Shown here piece by piece: positions 1-8,270 of a stretch of 52,819 nt of DNA; position 1 is the first letter of the stretch; every line of letters begins with the position of its first letter. The translations under genes were made by a program, and so were the position numbers. The notes below the pieces were generated by a model. The model worked only from the letters and a program-made list of their open reading frames with translations, was not told where the DNA came from and ran no database searches. Source of the DNA: Bacteroidales bacterium (GTDB lineage Bacteria; Bacteroidota; Bacteroidia; Bacteroidales; UBA3663); NCBI GenBank assembly GCA_017548545.1, contig JAFYZW010000137.1, positions 1-52,819 on the forward strand. Direction: 5' to 3'.

Positions 1-1340
1 GGATACTTGAAATCGTATTTCTCCCACCCGGGTTTGATGCGCACGTATGTAGTCTTCTGCTTTTCGCGAATGAATTTCTCGATGATCTCCTGACGCAGGT
101 GCTGCTCATAAATCTCCTTCACCGTCTGGTAGTCGTCATAATAGGTGGCCTTATGCCCTGGCACACGGCGTTTCAGCTTGACGATAGCCACCTGATCGCG
201 GCTCGTCTTGCTGTCCTTCATAACGAAAGGCTTCGAGATCTCACCCACCTCCATGCGAGAAACCACACGGGCAACCTCAGCAGGCAACTCATCCATCGTC
301 ATGCGGGCGGCACCCGTGCGTTCGCTAGTCATCATGCCACCGCTGTTGCGGGTGTTCTTGTCGCTCGACAGGTAACGGGCAGCCTCCTCGAAGCTGAACT
401 TTGCCGAATCCAAATCCATGCGAAGCGTATCCATGCGGGCACGTGCATCGGTCAGTTCCTTCGCACTCACCTTGGGAGTGAGCAGGATGTGACGGAAGTT
501 GGCACGGTCGCCACGACGTTCGATAAGCTGGATGATGTGGTAGCCGAACTCTGTCTCGACGACCTTCGACACCTTACCAGGCTCGGTGAGCTGGAAAGCC
601 ACAGCCGAGAACTCTGGCACGTAAGCACCTTTGGCCTTGAAGCCCAACTCACCGCCCATGGCAGCACTACCAGGGTCTTCGCTATAAAGGATGGCAAGGG
701 TCGAGAACTCCGACTCGCCCGTATTCACACGGTTAGTGAAGTCACGCAAGCGGTTCTTGATCTCATCGACCTGCTGCTTGCTCACTTGAGGTTGCAGGGT
801 GATGATCTGCACCTCGACCTGGGTCTCGATGAACGGGATGCTGTCCTTCGGCAAACGCTCGAAATACAGACGCACCTCACTCGGCGTGATGGTCACATCC
901 TCGACAAGCTTCTGCTGCATCTGCTGCATGATACCGTTGTTGCGGATGCCTGTGCGCCATTCGCTGCGAAGTTGGCTGATGGGCTTCTCAAGGTACTCCT
1001 CGAGCTTCTCCTTCGAACCGATCTGTGCGATGAACATGTTCATCTGCGCATCGACCTGAGCTTCGACCTGGTCGTCGCTCACTTCGATCGAGTCGATGAT
1101 GGCCTGGTTGAGGAAGAGCTTCTGGATGGCCATCTGCTCGGGGATGACGCCATAGGGGTCACCATCAATCTTCTCGCCCTGGTAGAGCATGCGCTTGCGC
1201 TCATTCTCCACCTCGCTGCGCAGGATGGCTTCGTCGCCCACCACCCAGATGATCTCGTCAATGATATTTTCGGCCTCCTGGGCCATCAGCTGCAATCCTC
1301 CCATAAGCATCACAGCCAGTGTCATTAGTCTAATCTTCAT
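1..1340 (-). CDS. surA: SurA-like periplasmic peptidylprolyl isomerase (3' end outside window)
   Basis: The gene reads on the minus strand from ATG at 1340 and stays open to the window edge, giving at least 446 codons. It begins with a signal peptide (MKIRLMTLAVMLMGGLQLMAQ). A SurA-type N-terminal region follows, then two parvulin-like rotamase modules at roughly residues 175-280 and 285-390, the first marked by DPGSAAMGGELGF and FGYHIIQLIERR. SurA chaperones outer-membrane proteins across the periplasm and isomerises X-Pro bonds. That role suits a genome rich in SusC barrels. It lies 13 bp downstream of another parvulin protein and is probably in its operon. The last visible residues (KPGWEKYDFKY) look close to the natural C-terminus, so little is likely missing. 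A plus-strand ORF over the same DNA is a shadow. The family call is firm; the exact orthology is inferred. Confidence 0.88.
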   Translation of the reverse strand, partial: MKIRLMTLAVMLMGGLQLMAQEAENIIDEIIWVVGDEAILRSEVENERKRMLYQGEKIDGDPYGVIPEQMAIQKLFLNQAIIDSIEVSDDQVEAQVDAQMNMFIAQIGSKEKLEEYLEKPISQLRSEWRTGIRNNGIMQQMQQKLVEDVTITPSEVRLYFERLPKDSIPFIETQVEVQIITLQPQVSKQQVDEIKNRLRDFTNRVNTGESEFSTLAILYSEDPGSAAMGGELGFKAKGAYVPEFSAVAFQLTEPGKVSKVVETEFGYHIIQLIERRGDRANFRHILLTPKVSAKELTDARARMDTLRMDLDSAKFSFEEAARYLSSDKNTRNSGGMMTSERTGAARMTMDELPAEVARVVSRMEVGEISKPFVMKDSKTSRDQVAIVKLKRRVPGHKATYYDDYQTVKEIYEQHLRQEIIEKFIREKQKTTYVRIKPGWEKYDFKY

Positions 1341-1353
1341 GCTGTATCTTTTC

Positions 1354-3156
1354 TTATCTCAGCTTATTCAGTTCCTTCCAGTTGAGCTTCACGGCAAACT
1401 TCTTGCGCAGCTCTTCCACCCAAGCCTCTTCAAGCACGGTCTGGTAGTCGGCAACTACAGCGCCACGCACGTCAGCAAGTTCATCAGGCTCAGTAAGGAC
1501 TTGTCCGTAGGTCATCACTCGTGGCATCTTCTCTTTGGGTGTAAACTTGGCACCCTCTACATGCAGACGCTCGGCATCGATGCAGGCATTGTCGCCCTCC
1601 GAGAAGAGTCCGTTGACGATGTGGAAACGCGGAGCCTTCGGATTGGGAGTAAGGATGGTGTCGGTGAGCACTTCCTTACGCACCACGTCGGCAGCGGCAA
1701 TAGGAGCATTGTGCTCGTAGATGTCCTTGAGCTTGGCATAGAGTGCATCGTCGTCGGCACACTCGATGAAGGCGCCCTTGAAGCGTGGCTTGTCGAAAGC
1801 AAAGTCCTTACGATGTGCATCGAAGTACTGCTGTAGGCCCAAGGTATCCTGGCTGGCCTTGTCCCACACAGCCTTGCTGCTCACATCGAAGAGCATCAGT
1901 CCGTCGTGATATTCGCGGTAAAGGTTGCGGAAGTCCTCGTTCTCGGTCTCCAGTTGTTTGTCGGCCCATTCGAGAACCTGCTCATCACTCCAGCCGCCAG
2001 CCACCTTGCGCAGTTTCTTGTCGGCCATCAGACGTCCACGACACTGCTTCACATAGGCCTCCTGACCAGCCTTGATACGCTCGGGATCCTTGGCCAACTG
2101 CTCCTTGAGTTTGGCATCCTGTGCGCTGTCGGCAGGAGCTTCCTTGCGCTTGTCGAGCAGCTTGACAATGTGCCAGCCGAACTGTGTCTTAAACGGTTGC
2201 GAGATTTCGCCTTTCTCCTTCAGCTCATAGCAGACGTCGAGCCATTCCTTCGGGAAACGTGCCATGCGGTTAATCCAAGGATAGGCACCACCCTTAGGTG
2301 CAGTGTAGGCGTCGTCGCTATATTCGGCGCATAACTTATCCCAGTCGCCGCCGGCAAGCAGGACATTGTAGATCGAGTCGATCTGCTGCTTTGGGTCAGG
2401 CATTTCGTCGGCCAATGGGCCCTGCTGCATGTTCTTCATGATGTGTGCCACAAGCACCTCGCCTTCACTCTCTCGCTTGTCGAACACCTTGATCAAATGC
2501 CAGCCAAAACGAGAACGAACGATGGAAGATTGTCCCACTGGAGTATTGAAGGCAGCCTGCTCAAATGGATAAACCATCTGGAGCGAAGAGAAGTAACCCA
2601 AGTCACCAGCATTCTGACGAGCTGAAGGGTCCTGGCTATACTGACGTGCCAAGCTGTCGAAGTTCGCACCCTGTTCCAACTCATGCTGAAGCTCCACAAG
2701 TACGTCATGAAGGCTGTCCACTACATTCTGCGGGGTCTCCTCGTTACACATCAGCAGCAGGTGACTGGCCTTCACCTCCCACTTGCGACGATCCTTTGCC
2801 TGCTGAAGAAGGCTGTCGGGCCATCCCTGAATCTGCAGGTATGGTTCGGCAATCTGCTTGCGATAGCCAGCCAGTTCATCTATGTAGGAACGAGTGGTAT
2901 CGACACCCTGACGGTATGCCTCGGCCACCTTGAGCTTGTAGTTCACAAACAGATCGACATATTCGTCGAAAGTCTTCTCTTCGGCCACTTCCTGGCCATT
3001 GTTCTTGTTGTAGAAATACTCAAACTCCGAACGCTTCACGTCCTTGCCTGCGATGGTCATCACCACAGGGTCCTTCTTGTCTGTCTTTGCTCCAGCCTCA
3101 TTCGGCTGGACAGTTAAGGCCAACATCGCTGCCAGGCCAATAATCAGTTTCTTCAT
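1354..3156 (-). CDS. Periplasmic peptidylprolyl isomerase with two parvulin domains
   Basis: This 600-residue protein starts with a signal peptide (MKKLIIGLAAMLALTVQ) and a SurA_N-like segment. Two rotamase domains follow: one near residues 125-235 (VKASHLLLMCNEE, then AGDLGYFSSLQMVYPFEQAA and FGWHLIKVFDKR) and one near 236-340 (VLVAHIMKNM, GGAYPWINRM, FGWHIVKLLDKRKEA). The C-terminal 250 residues are helical and have no domain I recognise. It should act in the periplasm as a foldase or chaperone for envelope proteins. It is the first gene of a two-gene minus-strand unit with the surA-like gene 13 bp downstream, driven by the promoter at 3194-3225. The alternative name PpiD is less apt because PpiD proteins keep an uncleaved membrane anchor. 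Confidence 0.9.
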   Translation of the reverse strand: MKKLIIGLAAMLALTVQPNEAGAKTDKKDPVVMTIAGKDVKRSEFEYFYNKNNGQEVAEEKTFDEYVDLFVNYKLKVAEAYRQGVDTTRSYIDELAGYRKQIAEPYLQIQGWPDSLLQQAKDRRKWEVKASHLLLMCNEETPQNVVDSLHDVLVELQHELEQGANFDSLARQYSQDPSARQNAGDLGYFSSLQMVYPFEQAAFNTPVGQSSIVRSRFGWHLIKVFDKRESEGEVLVAHIMKNMQQGPLADEMPDPKQQIDSIYNVLLAGGDWDKLCAEYSDDAYTAPKGGAYPWINRMARFPKEWLDVCYELKEKGEISQPFKTQFGWHIVKLLDKRKEAPADSAQDAKLKEQLAKDPERIKAGQEAYVKQCRGRLMADKKLRKVAGGWSDEQVLEWADKQLETENEDFRNLYREYHDGLMLFDVSSKAVWDKASQDTLGLQQYFDAHRKDFAFDKPRFKGAFIECADDDALYAKLKDIYEHNAPIAAADVVRKEVLTDTILTPNPKAPRFHIVNGLFSEGDNACIDAERLHVEGAKFTPKEKMPRVMTYGQVLTEPDELADVRGAVVADYQTVLEEAWVEELRKKFAVKLNWKELNKLR

Positions 3157-3193
3157 ATATGATGTTTTTATATCCTTTATTTAAAAAGCGGCG

Positions 3194-3225
3194 CAAATAT
3201 ACACATAATCCGCGAAAACTCCAAA
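3194..3225 (-). promoter_or_regulatory. Bacteroidetes-type promoter for the prolyl isomerase operon
   Basis: On the minus strand TTTG (3225-3222) and TATATTTG (3201-3194) are separated by 20 bp. This matches the Bacteroidetes primary sigma consensus TTTG/TAnnTTTG. The -7 element lies 38 bp upstream of the start codon at 3156. It is nearly back to back with the plus-strand promoter at 3283-3314. Confidence 0.8.
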
Positions 3226-3282
3226 ATATTTAGGATTTTTCAACACAATTACCCATTATTTGCACGCTTTTCACGCCAAAAA

Positions 3283-3314
3283 TTTGGTTCGTTGGCAATT
3301 TCTTGTTACCTTTG
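3283..3314 (+). promoter_or_regulatory. Bacteroidetes-type promoter for the deoxynucleoside kinases
   Basis: TTTG (3283-3286) and TACCTTTG (3307-3314) are separated by 20 bp, a full match to the consensus. Transcription would begin near 3320, about 45 nt before the chosen start at 3364. That argues against the longer in-frame start at 3292, which lies upstream of the -7 box. Confidence 0.82.
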
Positions 3315-3363
3315 CGGCGTATTTAGCAGTGCAAATTCCACCAAACACACTCCACCAGAGAAC

Positions 3364-3987
3364 ATGTACATCGCAATATCGGGCAATATCGGAAGTGGCA
3401 AGACTACGCTCACCCAACTGCTCGCCCAGCATTACCATTGGCAGGCGCGCTTCGAGGCTGTGGACTACAATCCCTACCTCGAGGACTACTACAGCAATAT
3501 CCCCCGATGGTCGTTCAACCTCGAGGTGTATTTCCTTAAGGAGCGTTTCAAGGACCTGCTCGCCATTGCCCAAAGTCCCATCCCCATTGTGCAGGATCGC
3601 TCCATCTTCGAGGGTGTCCACATCTTCACGGCGTGCAACTACGAGTCAGGTGCCCTTTCTGAACGCGACTACAAGACCTATCTCGACCTCTTTGAACAAA
3701 TGATGTCCGTGGCACGTCTGCCTGACCTGATGATATACCTTCGTGCCGACATCCCCTACCTCATCCGCAACATCCAACAACGCGGACGCGATTACGAGCG
3801 CCAGATGCCGCTTGATTATCTTGCCCGACTCAACGACAAGTACGAGGATTTCATCAACAACAAGTATCCGGGTCGCGTGCTTATCCTCGACAAGACACAA
3901 TACGACTTCACCAACCCCACCGACATGCTGAAGGTCTATGACCGCATCGATGCTGCCCTCGGCACCTCCGATACGTTAGCCCTTTAG
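3364..3987 (+). CDS. Deoxynucleoside kinase (first of two tandem paralogues)
   Basis: This 207-residue protein phosphorylates deoxynucleosides to dNMPs for nucleotide salvage in the cytoplasm. The P-loop GNIGSGKTTL is at residues 6-15. QDRSIFE carries the DRS motif of the dNK/dCK family, and RGRDYERQMPLDYL is the arginine-rich lid region. The start was set at 3364 because the P-loop then sits at the usual N-terminal position and the promoter lies just upstream; the open frame extends to 3292 without meaning. The next gene encodes a paralogue of the same length, with several motif blocks nearly identical. Substrate specificity (dA/dG versus dC/dT) cannot be read from the sequence alone. Confidence 0.9.
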   Translation: MYIAISGNIGSGKTTLTQLLAQHYHWQARFEAVDYNPYLEDYYSNIPRWSFNLEVYFLKERFKDLLAIAQSPIPIVQDRSIFEGVHIFTACNYESGALSERDYKTYLDLFEQMMSVARLPDLMIYLRADIPYLIRNIQQRGRDYERQMPLDYLARLNDKYEDFINNKYPGRVLILDKTQYDFTNPTDMLKVYDRIDAALGTSDTLAL

Positions 3988-3998
3988 ATATTTCTTCG

Positions 3999-4052
3999 AT
4001 AGCCATTATAGAAACTATAGATACTATAGCAACTATAGAAGCTACTATAAAA
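3999..4052 (+). repeat. 9-bp tandem repeat, consensus ATAGNNNCT
   Basis: Six contiguous 9-bp units fill most of the 88-bp gap between the two kinases: ATAGCCATT, ATAGAAACT, ATAGATACT, ATAGCAACT, ATAGAAGCT and a decayed ACTATAAAA. Only the register ATAG...CT is kept while the middle bases vary. There is no obvious hairpin or promoter in it. It shares its period but not its sequence with the arrays at 19764-19880 and 52163-52189. Confidence 0.75.
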
Positions 4053-4075
4053 CCACCCCTCAAAAACAACACCCC

Positions 4076-4699
4076 ATGCACATTGCAATAGCAGGCAACA
4101 TAGGTTGCGGCAAAACCACGCTCACCAAGATGCTCGCCAAGCGCTACGGCTGGACGCCACGCTTCGAGCCCGTTGACAACAACCCCTATCTCGCCGACTA
4201 CTACGCCGACATGCCGCGCTGGTCGTTCAATATCCAGATCTACTTCCTCGCAAAGCGCTTCAAGGAAGTGGTCGAGATATCGAAGTCCCAGGCAACCATC
4301 GTTCAGGACCGAACCATCTTCGAAGATGCGCGTATCTTTGCACCCAACCTCCACGAAATGGGCATGATGTCCGACCGCGATTTCGACAACTACAGCGACC
4401 TCTTCGACACCATGATTGCTCTCACTCGCCTGCCCGACCTGATGATTTACATTCGCAGCTCTTTGGCCAACCTCGTCGACCACATCCACAAACGCGGACG
4501 TGACTACGAACAGACCATGTCGCTCGATTACCTTGCAGGCCTCAATCGACGCTACGAGGAGTGGATCAAGGATTACAAGGGCAACCTCGTCATCATCGAT
4601 GGCGACACGTGCAATTTCGAACAAAATCCCACCGACTTCCTCAAAGTCACCGACGACATCGACGCCCATCTCTTCGGCCTCTTCAGTGGCGTACAATAA
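4076..4699 (+). CDS. Deoxynucleoside kinase (second tandem paralogue)
   Basis: A 207-residue dNK-family kinase with P-loop GNIGCGKTTL near the N-terminus, QDRTIFE (DRT variant of the DRS motif) and RGRDYEQTMSLDYL. It aligns end to end with the kinase encoded just upstream and the start codon is equivalent. Some bacteria, for example Lactobacillus, encode paired dNKs that form heterodimers with different base specificities. The tandem arrangement makes a pair of that kind possible here, but this is inference. The 88-bp gap holds a 9-bp repeat array and no good -7 box, so co-transcription from 3283-3314 is likely. Confidence 0.9.
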   Translation: MHIAIAGNIGCGKTTLTKMLAKRYGWTPRFEPVDNNPYLADYYADMPRWSFNIQIYFLAKRFKEVVEISKSQATIVQDRTIFEDARIFAPNLHEMGMMSDRDFDNYSDLFDTMIALTRLPDLMIYIRSSLANLVDHIHKRGRDYEQTMSLDYLAGLNRRYEEWIKDYKGNLVIIDGDTCNFEQNPTDFLKVTDDIDAHLFGLFSGVQ

Positions 4700-4832
4700 G
4701 TGCTGCTGCCCATATACCGCTCCAAGGCATGAGGGTTGTAGTCAATCCGTATGTTATAAAACAAGTATTTTGCTCCATTTCCCCTAGATGTTGTTAAAAA
4801 AATAGAATCGTTGACAAAAATCTGCGGGAATA

Positions 4833-4864
4833 TTTGCAAAAAACGTTTTTTGTCATTACTTTTG
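4833..4864 (+). promoter_or_regulatory. Promoter of the plus-strand SusC operon
   Basis: TTTG (4833-4836) and TACTTTTG (4857-4864) are 20 bp apart and match the Bacteroidetes consensus. The leader would be about 135 nt, longer than most others here. The remaining parts of the 305-bp gap 4700-5004 hold no gene, tRNA or clear terminator for the kinases. Confidence 0.8.
4837..4852. promoter_or_regulatory. Perfect 16-bp palindrome inside the susC promoter spacer
   Basis: CAAAAAACGTTTTTTG reads the same on both strands and lies entirely between the -33 and -7 elements. A dimeric regulator bound here would block or reshape the promoter. No other promoter in the window has such a palindrome. The A/T composition means chance or DNA bending are real alternatives. 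Confidence 0.45.
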
Positions 4865-5004
4865 CACGTGGATAGATAGTATTTAAGGTGTCCTTGCAAC
4901 CTAACAACAAAATCGGCAAGTGAGAAAAGGATACAATAAGTGACCTCAATCCCGCACCGTGATAATTTCAGCAATACCCATTTATCAAATAACCAACACA
5001 TATT

Positions 5005-8000
5005 ATGAATCTTAAGGATTTAGTTAGGAAAGCATCGGCTACTATGGTAGTTGGAATGCTTGCTGTGGCTACCTTTGCCCAAGGTCGAACGGTGACCGGC
5101 GTCGTGACCGACGAATTCGGCGAACCGCTCCCCGGCGTAAACGTGGTCGTCAAAGGTACTACCAATGGTGTCATCACCGACTTCGATGGCAACTACTCCC
5201 TACAGGACGTCAACACCAACGACGTGCTGGAATTCTCATTCGTTGGCTTCACCTCCAAACAGGTCAAGGTTGATGCCAATGCCAAGTTCGACATCCAGAT
5301 GTTCGAGGATCAGCAGAACCTCGAGGAAGTGGTAGTCGTAGGTTACGGTACGGTCTCCAAGAAGGACCTCACCGGTGCCGTCACTTCCATCAAGGCCAAG
5401 GACATCGCCTCGGTGCCCGTAACCAGCGCCTCCGAAGCCCTCACCGGTAAGATGGCTGGTGTCAATGTTACCACTACCGAGGGTTCTCCCGATGCCGACG
5501 TCAAGATACGCGTCCGTGGCGGTGGTTCTCTCTCGCAGGACAACTCTCCACTCTACATCGTCGACGGCTTCCCTGTTGCTTCCATCAGCGACATCGCTCC
5601 TTCAGAAATCGAGAGCATCGATGTCCTCAAGGACGCATCCTCTACCGCTATCTATGGTGCACGTGGTGCCAACGGCGTTATCATCGTTACCACCAAGTCG
5701 GGTAAGGAAGGCAAGACCCAGGTGAGCTTCAATGCCTCTTATGGCTGGAAGAAAGCCACCCGTCTCCAGAAGGTGCTCAGCCCATACGAGTATGCCTACT
5801 ATCAGTACGAAATCGCTTCGGCCACACAGTCCGCAGGATATGTGTCTAACTACGGCTCGTTCGATGACCTCGAGATTTGGAAGTCCGTCGAGGGACGCGA
5901 CTATCAGGACGAGCTCTTCGGACGCACTGGTGACCAGGTGCAGTACAATGCAAACATCTCAGGTGGCACCAAGGACATGAAGTACAACATCTCCTATGCT
6001 CATAGCAATGAGAATGCCATCATGCGCAAGTCTGGTTTCAAGAAGGACAACGTGGCTGCCAAGATCAACGCCAACCTCAACGAGTGGATCTCTCTCGACT
6101 TCAATGCTCGTCTCGCTTACCAGGTCATCGACGGCCTCAGCTCAGGCTCCGAGCAGGAAGGAAATGCCTCAAACTCCATCGTCGGCCAAGCCATTCGCTT
6201 TGCCCCAATCAATGTACTGAGCAGCGGTGACGAAGACGAAGAGAACTCAACCTCGCAGCGTGTAGATCCATCAACACGTCTCGATGCCACCTACAAAGTC
6301 CAGCGCCGCTTCCGCCAGGACTACAACGCCGGCATCAACTGGAAGCCTTTCGAGGGTTGGACCTTCCGTTCAGAATTCGGATACGGATGGCGCTACTACA
6401 ATACCGATCAGGTATATGAGGAACTTGCAGCCCGCTACAACACCAAGATCGGCTACACCACTGCACCTCAGGCACAGTTCACCACCAAGGACTATCGCAA
6501 CTGGCGCAACGCCAACACTGTCACCTACGACAACAAGAAACTCTTCAACAAGCGCGACCATATCAACGTCATGATTGGCCAGGAGTGGAGCTCCAGCAAC
6601 GAAGTCGATCGCGTACACACCAGCGTCAACTTCCCCAGCTCACTTACCGTCGATGAGATTCTCGCCAATACCGCCATCGGTACTGCACTGCCCAACGAGT
6701 CCGACATCAAGGCTGATGACAATATGCTCTCGTTCTTCGGTCGTATCAACTACACCATGATGCAGAAGTACCTGCTCACCGTCACCGTCCGTACCGACGG
6801 TAGCTCTAAGTTCGGCGAAGGTCATCGTTGGGGCACCTTCCCCTCCGTCGCCCTCGCTTGGCGCCTCTCCGACGAGGATTGGATGCAGAGCACTGCAAGC
6901 TGGCTCTCCAACCTCAAGCTGCGTCTCTCCTACGGTACCGCAGGTAACAACCGCATCACCTCGGGCCTCCTCAAGACTACCTACTCGATGGCAGGCAATA
7001 GCGGCAAGCACCCAGGCTTTGGTGAAGCTAACACACCAATGATGGAACATGGCACCTACCTCGCCAACCCCAACCTCAACTGGGAGACCACCGTCACCCG
7101 TAACTTCGGTATCGACTATGGCTTCTTCAATGGTCGCCTCTCCGGCAACTTCGAACTCTATTGGAACACCACCAAGGACCTGTTGATGCGTGCCAAGGTG
7201 CCCTCGTCGAGCGGCTATTCTTACCAGTATCAGAACTTCGGACAGACATCCAACAAGGGTGTCGAGTTCGCCCTCAACGCTGCCGCTGTCGAGTCGAAGA
7301 ACTTCACGCTCAACTTCAACTTCAACATCGCATACAACAAGAGCAACATCGACGAGCTCAACTCCGACAACCCCTACCAGACCTCCAGCTTTGCAGGCTC
7401 GGCCATCAACTACACTGATGGTGACTTCCGCGTAGCCGAAGGTGGTAGCCTCGGTGAGGTTTGGGGCTTCAAGAGCATCGGCTTCTACTCGACCGATGAT
7501 ATCACTTACGATGGCTCGAAGTGGGTACTCAAGGATGGCGTAAACAACACCAGCCACACCTATTTCGGAACGCTCTACCCAGGCACACCAAAGCTCGAGG
7601 CTGATGGCGAAGGCAAAGCCATCTTCCAGAAGCTTGGCAACACCGTACCTTCTGTCACCGGTGGTTTCGGCATCGATGGCCGCTTCCGCTGGTTCGATTA
7701 CGCTGTGTTCTGCAACTACTCGCTCGGCAACCAGATCGTCAACGGTTCCAAGCTCGTCGCCTCGTTCTTCCAGGGTTCCAGCCAGCACTACAACCTCGTC
7801 GATGACTACAGTCTTGCTAACGGTCGTTACACCTGGATTGATCCCAACACAGGCCTTAACCTTGGTCGTCCCTCTCGCTCCACCATCTCTTATTACGGTG
7901 GTGCCGACGGTCTCATGAACCGTCTGGCCGAGATCAACCGTGGCGCTACAACCTACAACCCGGCTGCTGCATCTACCTCGGTCATCACCAGCGATGCCGT

Positions 8001-8250
8001 CGAGGACGCATCGTTCCTCCGTCTCCAGAATGTCACCCTCGGTTTCACCTTCCCGAAGAAGTGGGTTAAGAGCGCATTCCTCGAGAGCGTGCGTATCTAC
8101 TGCACGGGCTACAACCTCCTCTGCTTCACCAGCTACTCAGGCAACGACCCCGAGGTTGACACCAACTCCAATCCCATGTGCCCAGGCATCGACTTCGCAG
8201 CTTATCCGCGAAGCAGCTCTTGGGTAGCCGGCATCAACGTTACATTCTGA
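5005..8250 (+). CDS. SusC/RagA-family TonB-dependent outer-membrane transporter
   Basis: This 1081-residue protein is the importer half of a SusCD glycan uptake complex. After the signal peptide (about residues 1-25) comes a carboxypeptidase-D-like regulatory domain (RTVTGVVTDEFGEPLPGVNV through about residue 105). A TonB-box-like stretch EEVVVVGYGT follows, then the plug with the SusC signature DVLKDASSTAIYGARGANG and a C-terminal 22-strand-type barrel ending in NVTF. The length is normal for SusC. The susD gene starts 20 bp downstream. The coding sequence is rich in C-ending codons, especially CTC for leucine, more so than the minus-strand SusC genes, which may reflect high expression. The substrate is not readable from sequence; pectic glycan is inferred from the neighbouring locus. 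Confidence 0.95.
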   Translation: MNLKDLVRKASATMVVGMLAVATFAQGRTVTGVVTDEFGEPLPGVNVVVKGTTNGVITDFDGNYSLQDVNTNDVLEFSFVGFTSKQVKVDANAKFDIQMFEDQQNLEEVVVVGYGTVSKKDLTGAVTSIKAKDIASVPVTSASEALTGKMAGVNVTTTEGSPDADVKIRVRGGGSLSQDNSPLYIVDGFPVASISDIAPSEIESIDVLKDASSTAIYGARGANGVIIVTTKSGKEGKTQVSFNASYGWKKATRLQKVLSPYEYAYYQYEIASATQSAGYVSNYGSFDDLEIWKSVEGRDYQDELFGRTGDQVQYNANISGGTKDMKYNISYAHSNENAIMRKSGFKKDNVAAKINANLNEWISLDFNARLAYQVIDGLSSGSEQEGNASNSIVGQAIRFAPINVLSSGDEDEENSTSQRVDPSTRLDATYKVQRRFRQDYNAGINWKPFEGWTFRSEFGYGWRYYNTDQVYEELAARYNTKIGYTTAPQAQFTTKDYRNWRNANTVTYDNKKLFNKRDHINVMIGQEWSSSNEVDRVHTSVNFPSSLTVDEILANTAIGTALPNESDIKADDNMLSFFGRINYTMMQKYLLTVTVRTDGSSKFGEGHRWGTFPSVALAWRLSDEDWMQSTASWLSNLKLRLSYGTAGNNRITSGLLKTTYSMAGNSGKHPGFGEANTPMMEHGTYLANPNLNWETTVTRNFGIDYGFFNGRLSGNFELYWNTTKDLLMRAKVPSSSGYSYQYQNFGQTSNKGVEFALNAAAVESKNFTLNFNFNIAYNKSNIDELNSDNPYQTSSFAGSAINYTDGDFRVAEGGSLGEVWGFKSIGFYSTDDITYDGSKWVLKDGVNNTSHTYFGTLYPGTPKLEADGEGKAIFQKLGNTVPSVTGGFGIDGRFRWFDYAVFCNYSLGNQIVNGSKLVASFFQGSSQHYNLVDDYSLANGRYTWIDPNTGLNLGRPSRSTISYYGGADGLMNRLAEINRGATTYNPAAASTSVITSDAVEDASFLRLQNVTLGFTFPKKWVKSAFLESVRIYCTGYNLLCFTSYSGNDPEVDTNSNPMCPGIDFAAYPRSSSWVAGINVTF

Positions 8251-8270
8251 ACCTCAAAACCTCATAAAAT

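Noticed and set aside
99..1328. 409-residue plus-strand open frame
   Set aside because: It is antisense to the surA-like gene, whose minus-strand translation shows a signal peptide and parvulin motifs. The plus frame gives Leu/His-rich sequence without domains.
6640..7788. 382-residue minus-strand open frame within susC
   Set aside because: A shadow produced by the strong codon bias of susC; Val/Glu-rich and without motifs.
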